DNA of 64,000 nt from assembly GCF_020075545.1 (NCBI RefSeq), contig NZ_JAIQZK010000001.1:1116001-1180000 (forward strand). The letters are read 5' to 3'. Below the pieces are notes generated by a model. It did not search any database. It worked only from the letters and a program-made list of their open reading frames with translations, and was not told the origin of the DNA. Source of the stretch: Nocardioides sp. TRM66260-LWL (lineage in GTDB: Bacteria > Actinomycetota > Actinomycetes > Propionibacteriales > Nocardioidaceae). Of this stretch, positions 56,729 through 64,000 are shown piece by piece (position 1 is the stretch's first letter; every line of letters starts with the position of its first letter). The position numbers and the translations under genes are program-made.

Positions 56729-57880
56729 GTGCCCTCCTCGCCGCCCGCCCCGCCCCGGGCTCCTCGCCCGCCGGGCACGATCCGCATCGGATCCGTCGCC
56801 GGCAGCGACGTCCTGGTCTCCTCCTCGTGGTTCCTGGTCGCGGGCCTGATCGCGGTCGTCATGGCGCCGCAGGCCGAGCAGGTCCAGCCGGGGCTGGGCG
56901 CCTGGAGCTACCTCGCCGGAGCGCTCTTCGCCGTGGTGCTCTACGGCTCGGTGCTCCTCCACGAGGCCGCCCACGCGCTGGTCGCCAAGGCCTTCGGCCT
57001 GCCGGTCTCCTCCATCACGCTGCACTTCCTCGGCGGCATGACCGCGATCGACAAGGAGGCGCGTCGCCCGCGCGAGGAGTTCCTCATCGCGGTCGTCGGC
57101 CCGCTGACCTCGCTCGCCGTCGGCGTCGGGGCCCTCGCGGCCGTGCTCGTCGTGCCGGGCGGCCTGCTCGAGCTGGTGCTGGAGGGGCTCGCCGGCGCCA
57201 ACCTGCTCGTCGGCGTGCTCAACCTCGTCCCGGGCCTCCCGCTCGACGGCGGACGCGTGCTGAAGTCCGCCGTCTGGGGCGCGTCGGGCGACGTCCACCG
57301 CGGCACCATCGTGGCCGCCTGGGGCGGCCGGGTGGCCGCGGTGCTCGCGCTCCTGTGGCCGGTCTTCCTCGAGCGGGTGCTCGACTCGCCCACCTCGCTG
57401 CTCGACCTCGCGCTCGCGGTGCTGGTCGCCGGCTTCCTCTGGGCCGGCGCCACCGCGGCCCTGCGCAGCGCCCGGCTGCGTCAGCGCCTGCCCCGTCTGG
57501 CCGCGCGCGACCTCGCCCGACGCACCTTCGTGGCCGACTCCGACCTCCCGCTCGCCGAGGCCGTCCGGCGGGCCCGCGAGGCCCAGGCCGGCGGCATCGT
57601 CACGGTCGGCTCCGACGGACGCCTCGAGGGCATCGTCAACGAGGCCGCGCTGCTCGCGGTGCCCGAGGACCGCCGCGCCTGGGTCGCGACCGCCACGGTG
57701 GCCCGCCGACTCGAGCCCGGGCTGGTGCTCCCCGCGCGGCTGCGCGGCGAGGAGCTCGTCACGGCGCTGACCTCGGCGCCGGCTGCGGAGTACGTGCTGC
57801 TCGACGACGCCGGTCAGGTCTACGGCCTGCTCGTCGCGCGCGACGTCGACCGCGCGTTCCGCGAGGTCCTGGCCCGCTGA
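56729..57880 (+). CDS. Site-2 protease family (M50) zinc metalloprotease with CBS-like domains
   Basis: Integral membrane protease of 383 residues. The first membrane segment is VSSSWFLVAGLIAVVMA, and the zinc motif HEAAH is near residue 77 in LLHEAAHALVAKAFG. The third zinc ligand is in NLVPGLPLDGGRVL near 167. Five or six helices end by about residue 255. The C-terminal about 125 residues resemble a CBS pair (EAQAGGIVTVGSDGRLEGIV and YVLLDDAGQVYGLLVARDVD), a common fusion that may sense nucleotides. It likely cleaves membrane-spanning regulators; the target is unknown. Confidence 0.92.
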   Translation: MPSSPPAPPRAPRPPGTIRIGSVAGSDVLVSSSWFLVAGLIAVVMAPQAEQVQPGLGAWSYLAGALFAVVLYGSVLLHEAAHALVAKAFGLPVSSITLHFLGGMTAIDKEARRPREEFLIAVVGPLTSLAVGVGALAAVLVVPGGLLELVLEGLAGANLLVGVLNLVPGLPLDGGRVLKSAVWGASGDVHRGTIVAAWGGRVAAVLALLWPVFLERVLDSPTSLLDLALAVLVAGFLWAGATAALRSARLRQRLPRLAARDLARRTFVADSDLPLAEAVRRAREAQAGGIVTVGSDGRLEGIVNEAALLAVPEDRRAWVATATVARRLEPGLVLPARLRGEELVTALTSAPAAEYVLLDDAGQVYGLLVARDVDRAFREVLAR

Positions 57881-57939
57881 GCCAGGCCGGCGGTCCGGTC
57901 CGACGTCTCGCGGATTCCGCGGCCGCCCCGCCCGCTGAC

Positions 57940-57945
57940 TAGGCT
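57940..57945 (+). promoter_or_regulatory. -10 element for trmI
   Basis: TAGGCT, 8 bases before the ATG at 57954. Confidence 0.5.
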
Positions 57946-57953
57946 CGCCGTCC

Positions 57954-58994
57954 ATGAGCAGCGCCTCCGACCCCGTGGAGCCCGCCCCGCCCGTCGAGCT
58001 CGGCGACGTCCCCCCGGAGGCCTGGTCCGGTGTGCACCGCGGCCCGCTGCGGGCCGGCGAGTGGATCCGCCTGGTCGACGCGAAGGGGCGCAAGCACAAC
58101 TTCGCGCTCACACCCGGCAAGCGCTTCTTCTCCAACCGCGGCCACCTCGAGCACGACGAGCTGATCGGCTGCGAGGAGGGCTTCACCGTCCAGAGCTCCG
58201 GCGGCGCGGAGTACCTCGTGTTCCGGCCGCTGCTCTCGGAGTTCGTCGTCTCGATGCCGCGGGGCGCCGCGGTCGTCTACCCCAAGGACGCCGCGCAGAT
58301 CGTGGCGCTGGCCGACGTCTTCCCGGGAGCCCGCGTCGTCGAGGCCGGCGTCGGCTCTGGCGCGCTGACCTGCTCGCTGCTGCGTGCGGTCGGCCCCTAC
58401 GGCCGGGTGTCCTCCTTCGAGCGCCGCGAGGAGTTCGCGGAGGTGGCCCGCCGCAACGTCGACCAGTTCTTCGGCGTGCCCGAGGGCGCCGCCCACCCGT
58501 CGTGGACCCTCACCCTCGGCGACCTCGCCGAGGCGCTGCCGGCGTCGGGGGAGCGCGCCGACCGGATCATCCTCGACATGCTGGCGCCGTGGGAGTGCCT
58601 CGGGGCCGCCGCGGACGCCCTCGTGCCCGGCGGCATCGTCTGCGCGTACGTCGCGACCACGACCCAGCTCTCCCGGTTCGTCGAGACCGTGCGGGTGCAC
58701 GGCGGCTTCACCGAGCCGCACGCGTGGGAGTCGCTCGTCCGCGACTGGCACGTGGAGGGCCTCGCGGTGCGCCCGGGCCACAAGATGATCGGCCACACCG
58801 CCTTCCTGGTCACCGCCCGACGCCTGGCGCCCGGCGCCCGCCCGCCGCGCCGCACCCGTCGCCCGGCCCCGGGCGCCTACGGCGTCGACTACACCGGCCC
58901 GCGGCCCGCCGACGTCGCCCACGAGGGCCCCGAGGTCGAGCTCGACGCGCCGGCGTCGAGCACCGGCCCCGACGGCGACGCGACCGAATCGTGA
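57954..58994 (+). CDS. trmI: tRNA (adenine-N1)-methyltransferase TrmI
   Basis: SAM-dependent enzyme of 346 residues that methylates adenine 58 in the tRNA T-loop. The N-terminal beta domain includes LVDAKGRKHNFALTPGKRFF. The Rossmann domain carries VEAGVGSGALTCSLLRAVGP near residue 130 as the SAM site, ILDMLAPWECL near 203 as motif IV, and IGHTAFLVTARRLAPG at the end. A Pro/Arg-rich then acidic tail of about 45 residues follows. In actinobacteria trmI usually lies just upstream of the proteasomal ATPase gene, as here (75-base gap). Confidence 0.94.
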   Translation: MSSASDPVEPAPPVELGDVPPEAWSGVHRGPLRAGEWIRLVDAKGRKHNFALTPGKRFFSNRGHLEHDELIGCEEGFTVQSSGGAEYLVFRPLLSEFVVSMPRGAAVVYPKDAAQIVALADVFPGARVVEAGVGSGALTCSLLRAVGPYGRVSSFERREEFAEVARRNVDQFFGVPEGAAHPSWTLTLGDLAEALPASGERADRIILDMLAPWECLGAAADALVPGGIVCAYVATTTQLSRFVETVRVHGGFTEPHAWESLVRDWHVEGLAVRPGHKMIGHTAFLVTARRLAPGARPPRRTRRPAPGAYGVDYTGPRPADVAHEGPEVELDAPASSTGPDGDATES

Positions 58995-59040
58995 CGCACG
59001 AGTTGGGCTCGGCGGGCTCCCGCGCGTAGGGGCCCACGGG

Positions 59041-59062
59041 TAGGGTCGAGAGACACAGGAGG
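59041..59062 (+). promoter_or_regulatory. Promoter and ribosome binding site of arc
   Basis: TAGGGT at 59041-59046 is the -10; initiation near 59053 gives a leader of about 17 bases. AGGAGG at 59057-59062 is 7 bases before the ATG at 59070. Unlike most neighbours, this transcript has a leader. Confidence 0.55.
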
Positions 59063-59069
59063 TGCGCTC

Positions 59070-60824
59070 ATGACCACATCTGCTCAGCCCGGCGGTCCCG
59101 TCGACCGCAGTCCCGAGGAGCTCCGCGACCAGGTGCGCTTCCTCGAGGGCGAGATCGCCGACCTGCGGCGCCGTCTCACCGCGGCGCCCGGATCGGCCCG
59201 CTCCCTCGAGCTCAAGCTAGCCGACACGCAGCGCTCGCTGGCGGCGCTGACGTCGCAGAACGAGCGGCTCGCGCAGACCCTGCGGGACGCCCGCGACCAG
59301 ATCATGAAGCTGAAGGAGGAGGTCGACCGGCTCGCGCAGCCGCCGGCCGGCTTCGGCACCTTCCTGCAGCGCAACGAGGACGACACCGTCGACGTCTTCA
59401 CCGGCGGCCGCAAGCTGCGCGTGAGCGTCAGCCCGGCCGTCGAGCTCGACGGCCTGCAGCGCGGCCAGGAGGTCATGCTCAACGAGGCGCTCAACGTCGT
59501 CGCGGCGCTGGAGTTCGAGCGCACCGGAGAGGTCGTCTCGGTCAAGGAGGTCATGGCCGACGGCGAGCGAGCGCTGATCCTCTCCGGCGCCGACGAGGAG
59601 CGGGTCGTCCGACTCGCCGAGCCGCTGTTCGACGAGGTCATCCGCGCCGGCGACTCCCTGCTGCTCGACAGCCGCTCGGGCTACGTCTACGAGAAGGTGC
59701 CGAAGTCCGAGGTCGAGGAGCTCGTCCTCGAGGAGGTGCCCGACATCGCCTACGACGCGATCGGCGGTCTGGGCAACCAGATCGAGCTCATCCAGGACGC
59801 CGTCGAGCTGCCCTACCTGCACCCCGAGCTGTTCGCCGAGCACGAGCTCAAGCCGCCCAAGGGCATCCTGCTCTACGGCCCGCCGGGCTGCGGCAAGACG
59901 CTGATCGCCAAGGCGGTGGCCAACTCGCTGGCCAAGAAGGTCGCCGCGCGCACCGGGCAGGAGGGCAAGTCCTACTTCCTCAACATCAAGGGCCCCGAGC
60001 TGCTCAACAAGTACGTCGGCGAGACCGAGCGCCACATCCGGCTGGTCTTCCAGCGGGCGCGCGAGAAGGCGTCCACCGGCACGCCCGTCATCGTGTTCTT
60101 CGACGAGATGGACTCCCTGTTCCGCACCCGCGGGTCCGGCGTGTCCTCCGACGTCGAGAACACGATCGTCCCGCAGCTGCTCAGCGAGATCGACGGCGTG
60201 GAGCTGCTCGAGAACGTCCTGGTCATCGGCGCGTCCAACCGCGAGGACATGATCGACCCCGCGATCCTGCGGCCGGGCCGTCTCGACGTGAAGATCAAGA
60301 TCGAGCGGCCCGACGCCGAGTCGGCCCGCGACATCTTCTCCAAGTACCTCACCTCGACGCTGCCGCTGCACGCCGACGACGTCGCCGAGTTCGGCGGCGA
60401 CCGCCAGGCGTGCGTCGACGGCATGATCCGGGCGACCGTCGAGCGCATGTACAACGAGACCGAGGAGAACCGCTTCCTCGAGGTCACCTACGCCAACGGC
60501 GACAAGGAGGTCCTGTACTTCAAGGACTTCAACTCCGGCGCGATGATCCAGAACATCGTCGACCGCGCGAAGAAGATGGCGATCAAGGACCTCCTCGAGC
60601 ACGAGCAGCGCGGCATCCGCGTCAGCCACCTGCTGCAGGCCTGCGTCGACGAGTTCAAGGAGAACGAGGACCTGCCGAACACGACGAACCCCGACGACTG
60701 GGCCCGCATCTCCGGCAAGAAGGGCGAGCGGATCGTCTTCATCCGCACCCTCATCACCGGCAAGCAGGGCACCGAGCCGGGCCGCTCGATCGACACCGTC
60801 TCGAACACCGGTCAGTACCTCTAG
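59070..60824 (+). CDS. arc: Proteasome-associated ATPase ARC/Mpa
   Basis: AAA protein of 584 residues forming the hexameric ring that binds Pup and feeds tagged proteins into the 20S proteasome. Residues about 12-85 form the coiled coil that catches Pup. The next region to about 225 holds the tandem OB domains. The AAA module has [20 protein letters not shown] near residue 269, [12 protein letters not shown] near 340 and [19 protein letters not shown]. The chain ends in Gln-Tyr-Leu, the motif that docks on the proteasome alpha ring. A hairpin follows 16 bases after the stop. Confidence 0.97.
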   Translation: MTTSAQPGGPVDRSPEELRDQVRFLEGEIADLRRRLTAAPGSARSLELKLADTQRSLAALTSQNERLAQTLRDARDQIMKLKEEVDRLAQPPAGFGTFLQRNEDDTVDVFTGGRKLRVSVSPAVELDGLQRGQEVMLNEALNVVAALEFERTGEVVSVKEVMADGERALILSGADEERVVRLAEPLFDEVIRAGDSLLLDSRSGYVYEKVPKSEVEELVLEEVPDIAYDAIGGLGNQIELIQDAVELPYLHPELFAEHELKPPKGILLYGPPGCGKTLIAKAVANSLAKKVAARTGQEGKSYFLNIKGPELLNKYVGETERHIRLVFQRAREKASTGTPVIVFFDEMDSLFRTRGSGVSSDVENTIVPQLLSEIDGVELLENVLVIGASNREDMIDPAILRPGRLDVKIKIERPDAESARDIFSKYLTSTLPLHADDVAEFGGDRQACVDGMIRATVERMYNETEENRFLEVTYANGDKEVLYFKDFNSGAMIQNIVDRAKKMAIKDLLEHEQRGIRVSHLLQACVDEFKENEDLPNTTNPDDWARISGKKGERIVFIRTLITGKQGTEPGRSIDTVSNTGQYL

Positions 60825-60839
60825 GGCCGCACCCCGACC

Positions 60840-60883
60840 GACCGCGTCCCCGCCCCGGGTCTACCGTGGGCGGGGGCGCGGTC
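60840..60883 (+). terminator. Hairpin after arc that carries a promoter-like loop
   Basis: A 16-bp stem (60840-60855 with 60868-60883, one T-G wobble) encloses a 12-base loop containing TACCGT at 60862-60867. It can attenuate transcription out of arc, while the loop sequence could act as a -10 element for the small gene at 60909. Confidence 0.55.
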
Positions 60884-60908
60884 GTCGCGTCCGGGGAAGG
60901 AGCTGACC

Positions 60909-61001
60909 ATGGGCGTCATCGAGGTCGTCATCGGCGCGGGCGCGGTCATCGCGGTCGCCACCTGGGTCTTCGGACGCGGCGTCGGCCGCGACCTCGACTG
61001 A
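60909..61001 (+). CDS. Small single-helix membrane protein, 30 residues
   Basis: A frame of 30 codons with AAGGAG 8 bases before the ATG. The product has one hydrophobic segment (VVIGAGAVIAVATWVFG) and the charged end GRGVGRDLD. It lies between arc and dop in the same orientation. I do not recognise a family. The good ribosome binding site, complete frame and membrane-like composition support translation, but the short length means chance cannot be excluded. Confidence 0.5.
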   Translation: MGVIEVVIGAGAVIAVATWVFGRGVGRDLD

Positions 61002-61055
61002 GCCCGCTCACCCTCCTGAGCGTGTGGGGAGCGCGACGACGGGCAGGACTCACGC

Positions 61056-61133
61056 ATGCTGAAGCTGCTGATCCTCATCGTCGTCGTCGTCGCCGTCATC
61101 TACCTGGCCCGCATGCTCATGGCCCGTCGCTGA
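61056..61133 (+). CDS. Small single-helix membrane protein, 25 residues
   Basis: A frame of 25 codons, 54 bases after the preceding small gene. The peptide starts Met-Leu-Lys, has a nearly pure aliphatic core (LLILIVVVVAVIYLA) and ends in a basic segment with two Met and three Arg. CAGGA lies 8 bases before the ATG. The charge distribution predicts a single helix with Arg on the cytoplasmic side. It could be a regulator of a membrane protease or of the proteasome locus, which is speculation; there is no family match I know. Confidence 0.5.
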   Translation: MLKLLILIVVVVAVIYLARMLMARR

Positions 61134-61165
61134 CGGGCCGCCGTCCGCCGCACCGCGCGTCCCCG

Positions 61166-61171
61166 TAGGCT
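61166..61171 (+). promoter_or_regulatory. -10 element for dop
   Basis: TAGGCT, 6 bases before the ATG at 61178. Confidence 0.55.
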
Positions 61172-61177
61172 CGAGCC

Positions 61178-62689
61178 ATGTCGGTGCGGCGGATCATGGG
61201 CACAGAGGTCGAGTACGGCATCGCCGTCCAGGGGCAGCCGCTGGCGAACCCGATGGTTGCCTCGTCCCAGATCGTCAACGCCTACGCCACCGCGACGCTC
61301 ACCGCGCGTCGTGCGCGCTGGGACTTCGAGGAGGAGTCGCCCCTCCGGGATGCCCGGGGCTTCGACATGGCCCGCCAGGTCGCCGACCCGTCGCAGCTGA
61401 CGGACGAGGACCTCGGCCTGGCCAACGTCATCCTCACCAACGGCGCCCGGCTCTACGTCGACCACGCGCACCCGGAGTTCTCGACGCCGGAGGTGCTCAC
61501 GCCGCTCGACATCGTGCGGTTCGACAAGGCCGGCGAGCAGGTCATGCTCGACGCCGCCCGGCGGGCCGCCACGCTGCCGGGCGGCGCGCCGATCGTGCTC
61601 TACAAGAACAACACCGACAACAAGGGCGCCTCCTACGGCGCGCACGAGAACTACCTGATGCGCCGCTCGACGCCCTTCGCCGAGATCGTCAGCCACCTGA
61701 CCCCGTTCTTCGTCACCCGCCAGGTGTTCTGCGGCGCCGGCCGCGTCGGCCTCGGCCAGGACGGTCGCGAGCACGGCTACCAGATCAGCCAGCGCGCCGA
61801 CTTCTTCGAGGTCGAGGTGGGGCTCGAGACCACGCTGAAGCGGCCGATCATCAACACCCGCGACGAGCCGCACGCCGACCCGCAGCGGTTCCGGCGGCTC
61901 CACGTGATCATCGGCGACGCGAACCTCGCCGAGGTCTCCACCTACCTCAAGGTCGGCACCACGGCGCTCGTCCTCGCCATGATCGAAGATCGCTTCCTCA
62001 CCACCGACCTCTCCCTCGAGGGCCCGGTCGCGGCGCTCCGGGCGGTCTCCCACGACCCGACGCTGCGCCAGACCGTCACGCTGCGCGACGGCCGGACCAT
62101 CACCGCCCTGGACCTGCAGGGGGAGTACCTGACGCGGGCCCGCGCCTACGTCGAGCAGCGCGTCGAGGACGTCGACGACCAGACCCGCGACGTGCTCGAC
62201 CGCTGGGAGTCCGTGCTCGAGCGGCTGGCGCGCGACCCGATGCTCTGCGCCCGCGAGCTCGACTGGGTCGCGAAGCTGCAGATCCTCCAGCGCTACCGCG
62301 ACCGCGACGGCCTGGACTGGGACGACGCGAAGCTGCAGGCCGTCGACCTCCAGTACGCCGACATCCGCCCCGAGAAGGGGCTCTACCAGCGCCTCGTCGC
62401 CTCCGGCCGGATCGAGCGCCTCCTCGACGACGCCGAGGTCGACGCCGCCATGCACGAGCCGCCCGAGGACACCCGGGCCTACTTCCGGGGCCGGTGCCTG
62501 GAGAAGTACGCCGACGCGGTCGCGGCGGCGTCGTGGGACTCCGTCATCTTCGACCTGCCCGGACGCGAGTCGCTGCAGCGCATCCCGACGATCGACCCGC
62601 TGCGCGGCACCAAGGCGCACGTCGGCGCGCTCATCGACGGGGCCGACACCGCCCAGCAGCTCTTCCACCGGCTCACCCGCGGCGCGTAG
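61178..62689 (+). CDS. dop: Pup deamidase/depupylase Dop
   Basis: Glutamine synthetase-like enzyme of 503 residues that deamidates Pup where needed and removes Pup from substrates. The N-terminus [20 protein letters not shown] with the metal-binding Glu is diagnostic of Dop rather than the ligase Paf[21 protein letters not shown] and [14 protein letters not shown] form the nucleotide and metal site. The Dop-type insertion is around residues 45-75. The pup gene follows 37 bases later under its own -10. PafA is not in the window and may lie beyond the right edge. Confidence 0.95.
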   Translation: MSVRRIMGTEVEYGIAVQGQPLANPMVASSQIVNAYATATLTARRARWDFEEESPLRDARGFDMARQVADPSQLTDEDLGLANVILTNGARLYVDHAHPEFSTPEVLTPLDIVRFDKAGEQVMLDAARRAATLPGGAPIVLYKNNTDNKGASYGAHENYLMRRSTPFAEIVSHLTPFFVTRQVFCGAGRVGLGQDGREHGYQISQRADFFEVEVGLETTLKRPIINTRDEPHADPQRFRRLHVIIGDANLAEVSTYLKVGTTALVLAMIEDRFLTTDLSLEGPVAALRAVSHDPTLRQTVTLRDGRTITALDLQGEYLTRARAYVEQRVEDVDDQTRDVLDRWESVLERLARDPMLCARELDWVAKLQILQRYRDRDGLDWDDAKLQAVDLQYADIRPEKGLYQRLVASGRIERLLDDAEVDAAMHEPPEDTRAYFRGRCLEKYADAVAAASWDSVIFDLPGRESLQRIPTIDPLRGTKAHVGALIDGADTAQQLFHRLTRGA

Positions 62690-62714
62690 CCCGTCGTCGC
62701 TTCCCCGGCAGCGC

Positions 62715-62720
62715 TAGGGT
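62715..62720 (+). promoter_or_regulatory. -10 element for pup-prcB-prcA
   Basis: TAGGGT, 6 bases before the pup ATG at 62727. Confidence 0.6.
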
Positions 62721-62726
62721 CGGGGC

Positions 62727-62924
62727 ATGGCACAGGAGCAGAAGCAGCCGCGCCGGTCCGGCGAGACCGAGGAGACCACCCAGGACCTCCCCGAGACCGA
62801 CGTCGCGGAGCGCAAGGAGGCGCTCGACAGCGACGTCGACGACCTCCTCGACGAGATCGACGACGTCCTGGAGACCAACGCGGAGGACTTCGTGAAGTCC
62901 TTCATCCAGAAGGGCGGCGAATGA
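62727..62924 (+). CDS. pup: Prokaryotic ubiquitin-like protein Pup
   Basis: Protein of 65 residues that is attached through its C-terminus to lysines of proteins destined for the proteasome. It has a disordered polar first half and the helix-forming region [20 protein letters not shown] that binds the ARC coiled coil. It ends FIQKGGE: the terminal residue is already Glu, so no deamidation is required before ligation. Its TGA overlaps the prcB ATG (ATGA at 62921-62924), coupling their translation. Confidence 0.97.
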   Translation: MAQEQKQPRRSGETEETTQDLPETDVAERKEALDSDVDDLLDEIDDVLETNAEDFVKSFIQKGGE

Positions 62925-63796
62925 GCGAGGCCCGCCTGCCGGCCGCCTTCCTGCGCTCCGGCACGTCGTCGTTCGCCGAGTTCCTCGCCGATCACGCGCC
63001 CGACCTGCTGCCCACCCGTCGCCTCGCCGGCTCCGCGCCGCTCGCCGACGACGCCGCGCCCCACGGCACGACCATCGTCGCGCTGACCTTCCCCGGCGGC
63101 GTCCTGATCGCCGGCGATCGGCGCGCCACCATGGGCAACCTGATCGCCTCGCGCGACATCGAGAAGATCTACGCCACCGACGAGTACTCCGCGGGCGGCT
63201 TCGCCGGCACGGCCGGCATCGCGGTGGAGCTGATGCGGCTCTTCCAGGTCGAGCTCGAACACTACGAGAAGATCGAGGGCACGGTCCTCTCCTTCGACGG
63301 CAAGGCGAACCGGCTCTCGGCGCTCATCCGCAACAACCTCGGCATGGCCATGCAGGGCATGGCGGTCGTGCCCCTGCTGGTCGGCTACGACGTCGACGCG
63401 CGCCGCGGCCGGATGTTCAGCTACGACGTCACCGGCGGGCGCTACGAGGAGACCGGGTACCACTCGGTCGGCTCCGGCTCGCTGTTTGCCAAGGGCTCGC
63501 TGAAGAAGCTCTACCGCCCCGACCTCGACGAGGACGAGGCCACGCGCGTGGCCATCGAGGCGCTCTACGACGCCGCCGACGACGACTCCGCCACCGGCGG
63601 GCCCGACGTCAGCCGACGGCTCTACCCGATCGTCCACGTCATCACCGCCGAGGGCGGCCGCCGGCTCTCCGAGCAGACCGTCGCCGAGGTCGCCACCCGG
63701 GTGGTCGCGAGCCGGCTCGGCCAGCCCAACGGCCCGATCGCCTCGCTCGCGTCCCCGTCCGTCGCCGGCGAGATCCCCGGAGGTGACCCCGCATGA
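62921..63796 (+). CDS. prcB: Proteasome beta subunit PrcB
   Basis: Catalytic subunit of 291 residues of the 20S proteasome. Residues 1-49 are a propeptide ending in His-Gly; self-cleavage exposes Thr50 (HGTTIVAL) as the active nucleophile. The conserved Asp and Lys of the active site lie in [23 protein letters not shown], and [15 protein letters not shown] is the later Gly/Ser segment. It overlaps pup at its start and prcA at its end, giving a tightly coupled pup-prcB-prcA unit. Confidence 0.96.
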   Translation: MSEARLPAAFLRSGTSSFAEFLADHAPDLLPTRRLAGSAPLADDAAPHGTTIVALTFPGGVLIAGDRRATMGNLIASRDIEKIYATDEYSAGGFAGTAGIAVELMRLFQVELEHYEKIEGTVLSFDGKANRLSALIRNNLGMAMQGMAVVPLLVGYDVDARRGRMFSYDVTGGRYEETGYHSVGSGSLFAKGSLKKLYRPDLDEDEATRVAIEALYDAADDDSATGGPDVSRRLYPIVHVITAEGGRRLSEQTVAEVATRVVASRLGQPNGPIASLASPSVAGEIPGGDPA

Positions 63797-64000
63797 GCAT
63801 GCCGTTCTACGTCTCGCCCGAGCAGCTGATGAAGGATCGGGCCGACTTCGCCCGCAAGGGCATCGCCCGCGGCCGCTCGGTCGTCGCCGTGCAGTACGCC
63901 GACGGCATCCTCTTCGCCTCCGAGAACCCCTCGCAGGCGCTGCACAAGGTCTCCGAGCTCTACGACCGCATCGCCTTCGCGGCGGTCGGGCGCTACAACG
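63793..64000 (+). CDS. prcA: Proteasome alpha subunit PrcA, 3' end outside the window
   Basis: The first 69 residues of PrcA are visible, beginning [20 protein letters not shown] and continuing [20 protein letters not shown]. The N-terminal segment forms the gate of the 20S core and the binding pocket for the ARC tail. The ATG overlaps the prcB stop (ATGA at 63793-63796). The remaining about 160-180 residues lie beyond the right edge. Confidence 0.95.
   Translation, partial: MSMPFYVSPEQLMKDRADFARKGIARGRSVVAVQYADGILFASENPSQALHKVSELYDRIAFAAVGRYN

Overview
The window is chromosomal DNA of a very GC-rich actinobacterium. The evidence is a Pup-proteasome locus (ARC ATPase, Dop, Pup, PrcB, PrcA), the mycothiol ligase MshC with its usual actinobacterial neighbours, a fabG-inhA-like pair, furA-katG, and many genes that start straight after a TANNNT -10 element. 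A member of the Propionibacteriales such as Nocardioidaceae fits best, but that placement is inference. No insertion sequence, prophage, CRISPR array or clear transferred island is visible. Most of the window is core genome with short intergenic gaps.

Layout. 1-17.2 kb: the 3' end of an ABC-F gene, an enoyl-CoA hydratase, an ABC exporter, SURF1, MoaA, two small conserved proteins, dodecin, the type II fatty acid synthesis pair fabG-fabI, a SixA-like phosphatase, SerB, an ABC ATPase overlapping a TauE-type permease, a four-gene minus-strand group including a hydrolase and a glycerophosphodiesterase, and a SpoIIE-type phosphatase. 17.2-24.4 kb: two very large genes of unknown function (1062 and 1313 residues) in one transcription unit, preceded by helically phased direct repeats. 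This is the least explained part of the window. 24.5-27.4 kb: siroheme synthase, a SpoU methyltransferase, a possible small RNA unit, and peptide deformylase. 27.5-36.7 kb: a two-subunit acyl-CoA dehydrogenase under a palindromic operator, tandem secreted paralogues, galactokinase, an orphan LysR effector domain, and a DUF1800-DUF1501 pair. 36.7-40 kb: tRNA-Leu(GAG), then furA-katG with an operator. 40-51 kb: metabolic genes, UppP, CorA, a ferredoxin-reductase-like flavoprotein, and the mshC cluster. 51-64 kb: PAC2 protein, MetH, a HAD phosphatase, a RecB-like nuclease, a site-2 protease, TrmI and the Pup-proteasome operon, which runs off the right edge.

How the genes work together. ARC unfolds pupylated proteins into the PrcA/PrcB core. 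Pup here already ends in glutamate, so Dop should mainly remove Pup. Two tiny membrane proteins of 30 and 25 residues sit between arc and dop. FurA should repress furA-katG through the palindrome over its promoter. The two FadE-like proteins each lack FAD or catalytic motifs that the other keeps, so they probably act as one heteromeric enzyme. Starts were chosen mainly from the -10-to-start distance, about 6-8 bases, which recurs at more than twenty genes on both strands.
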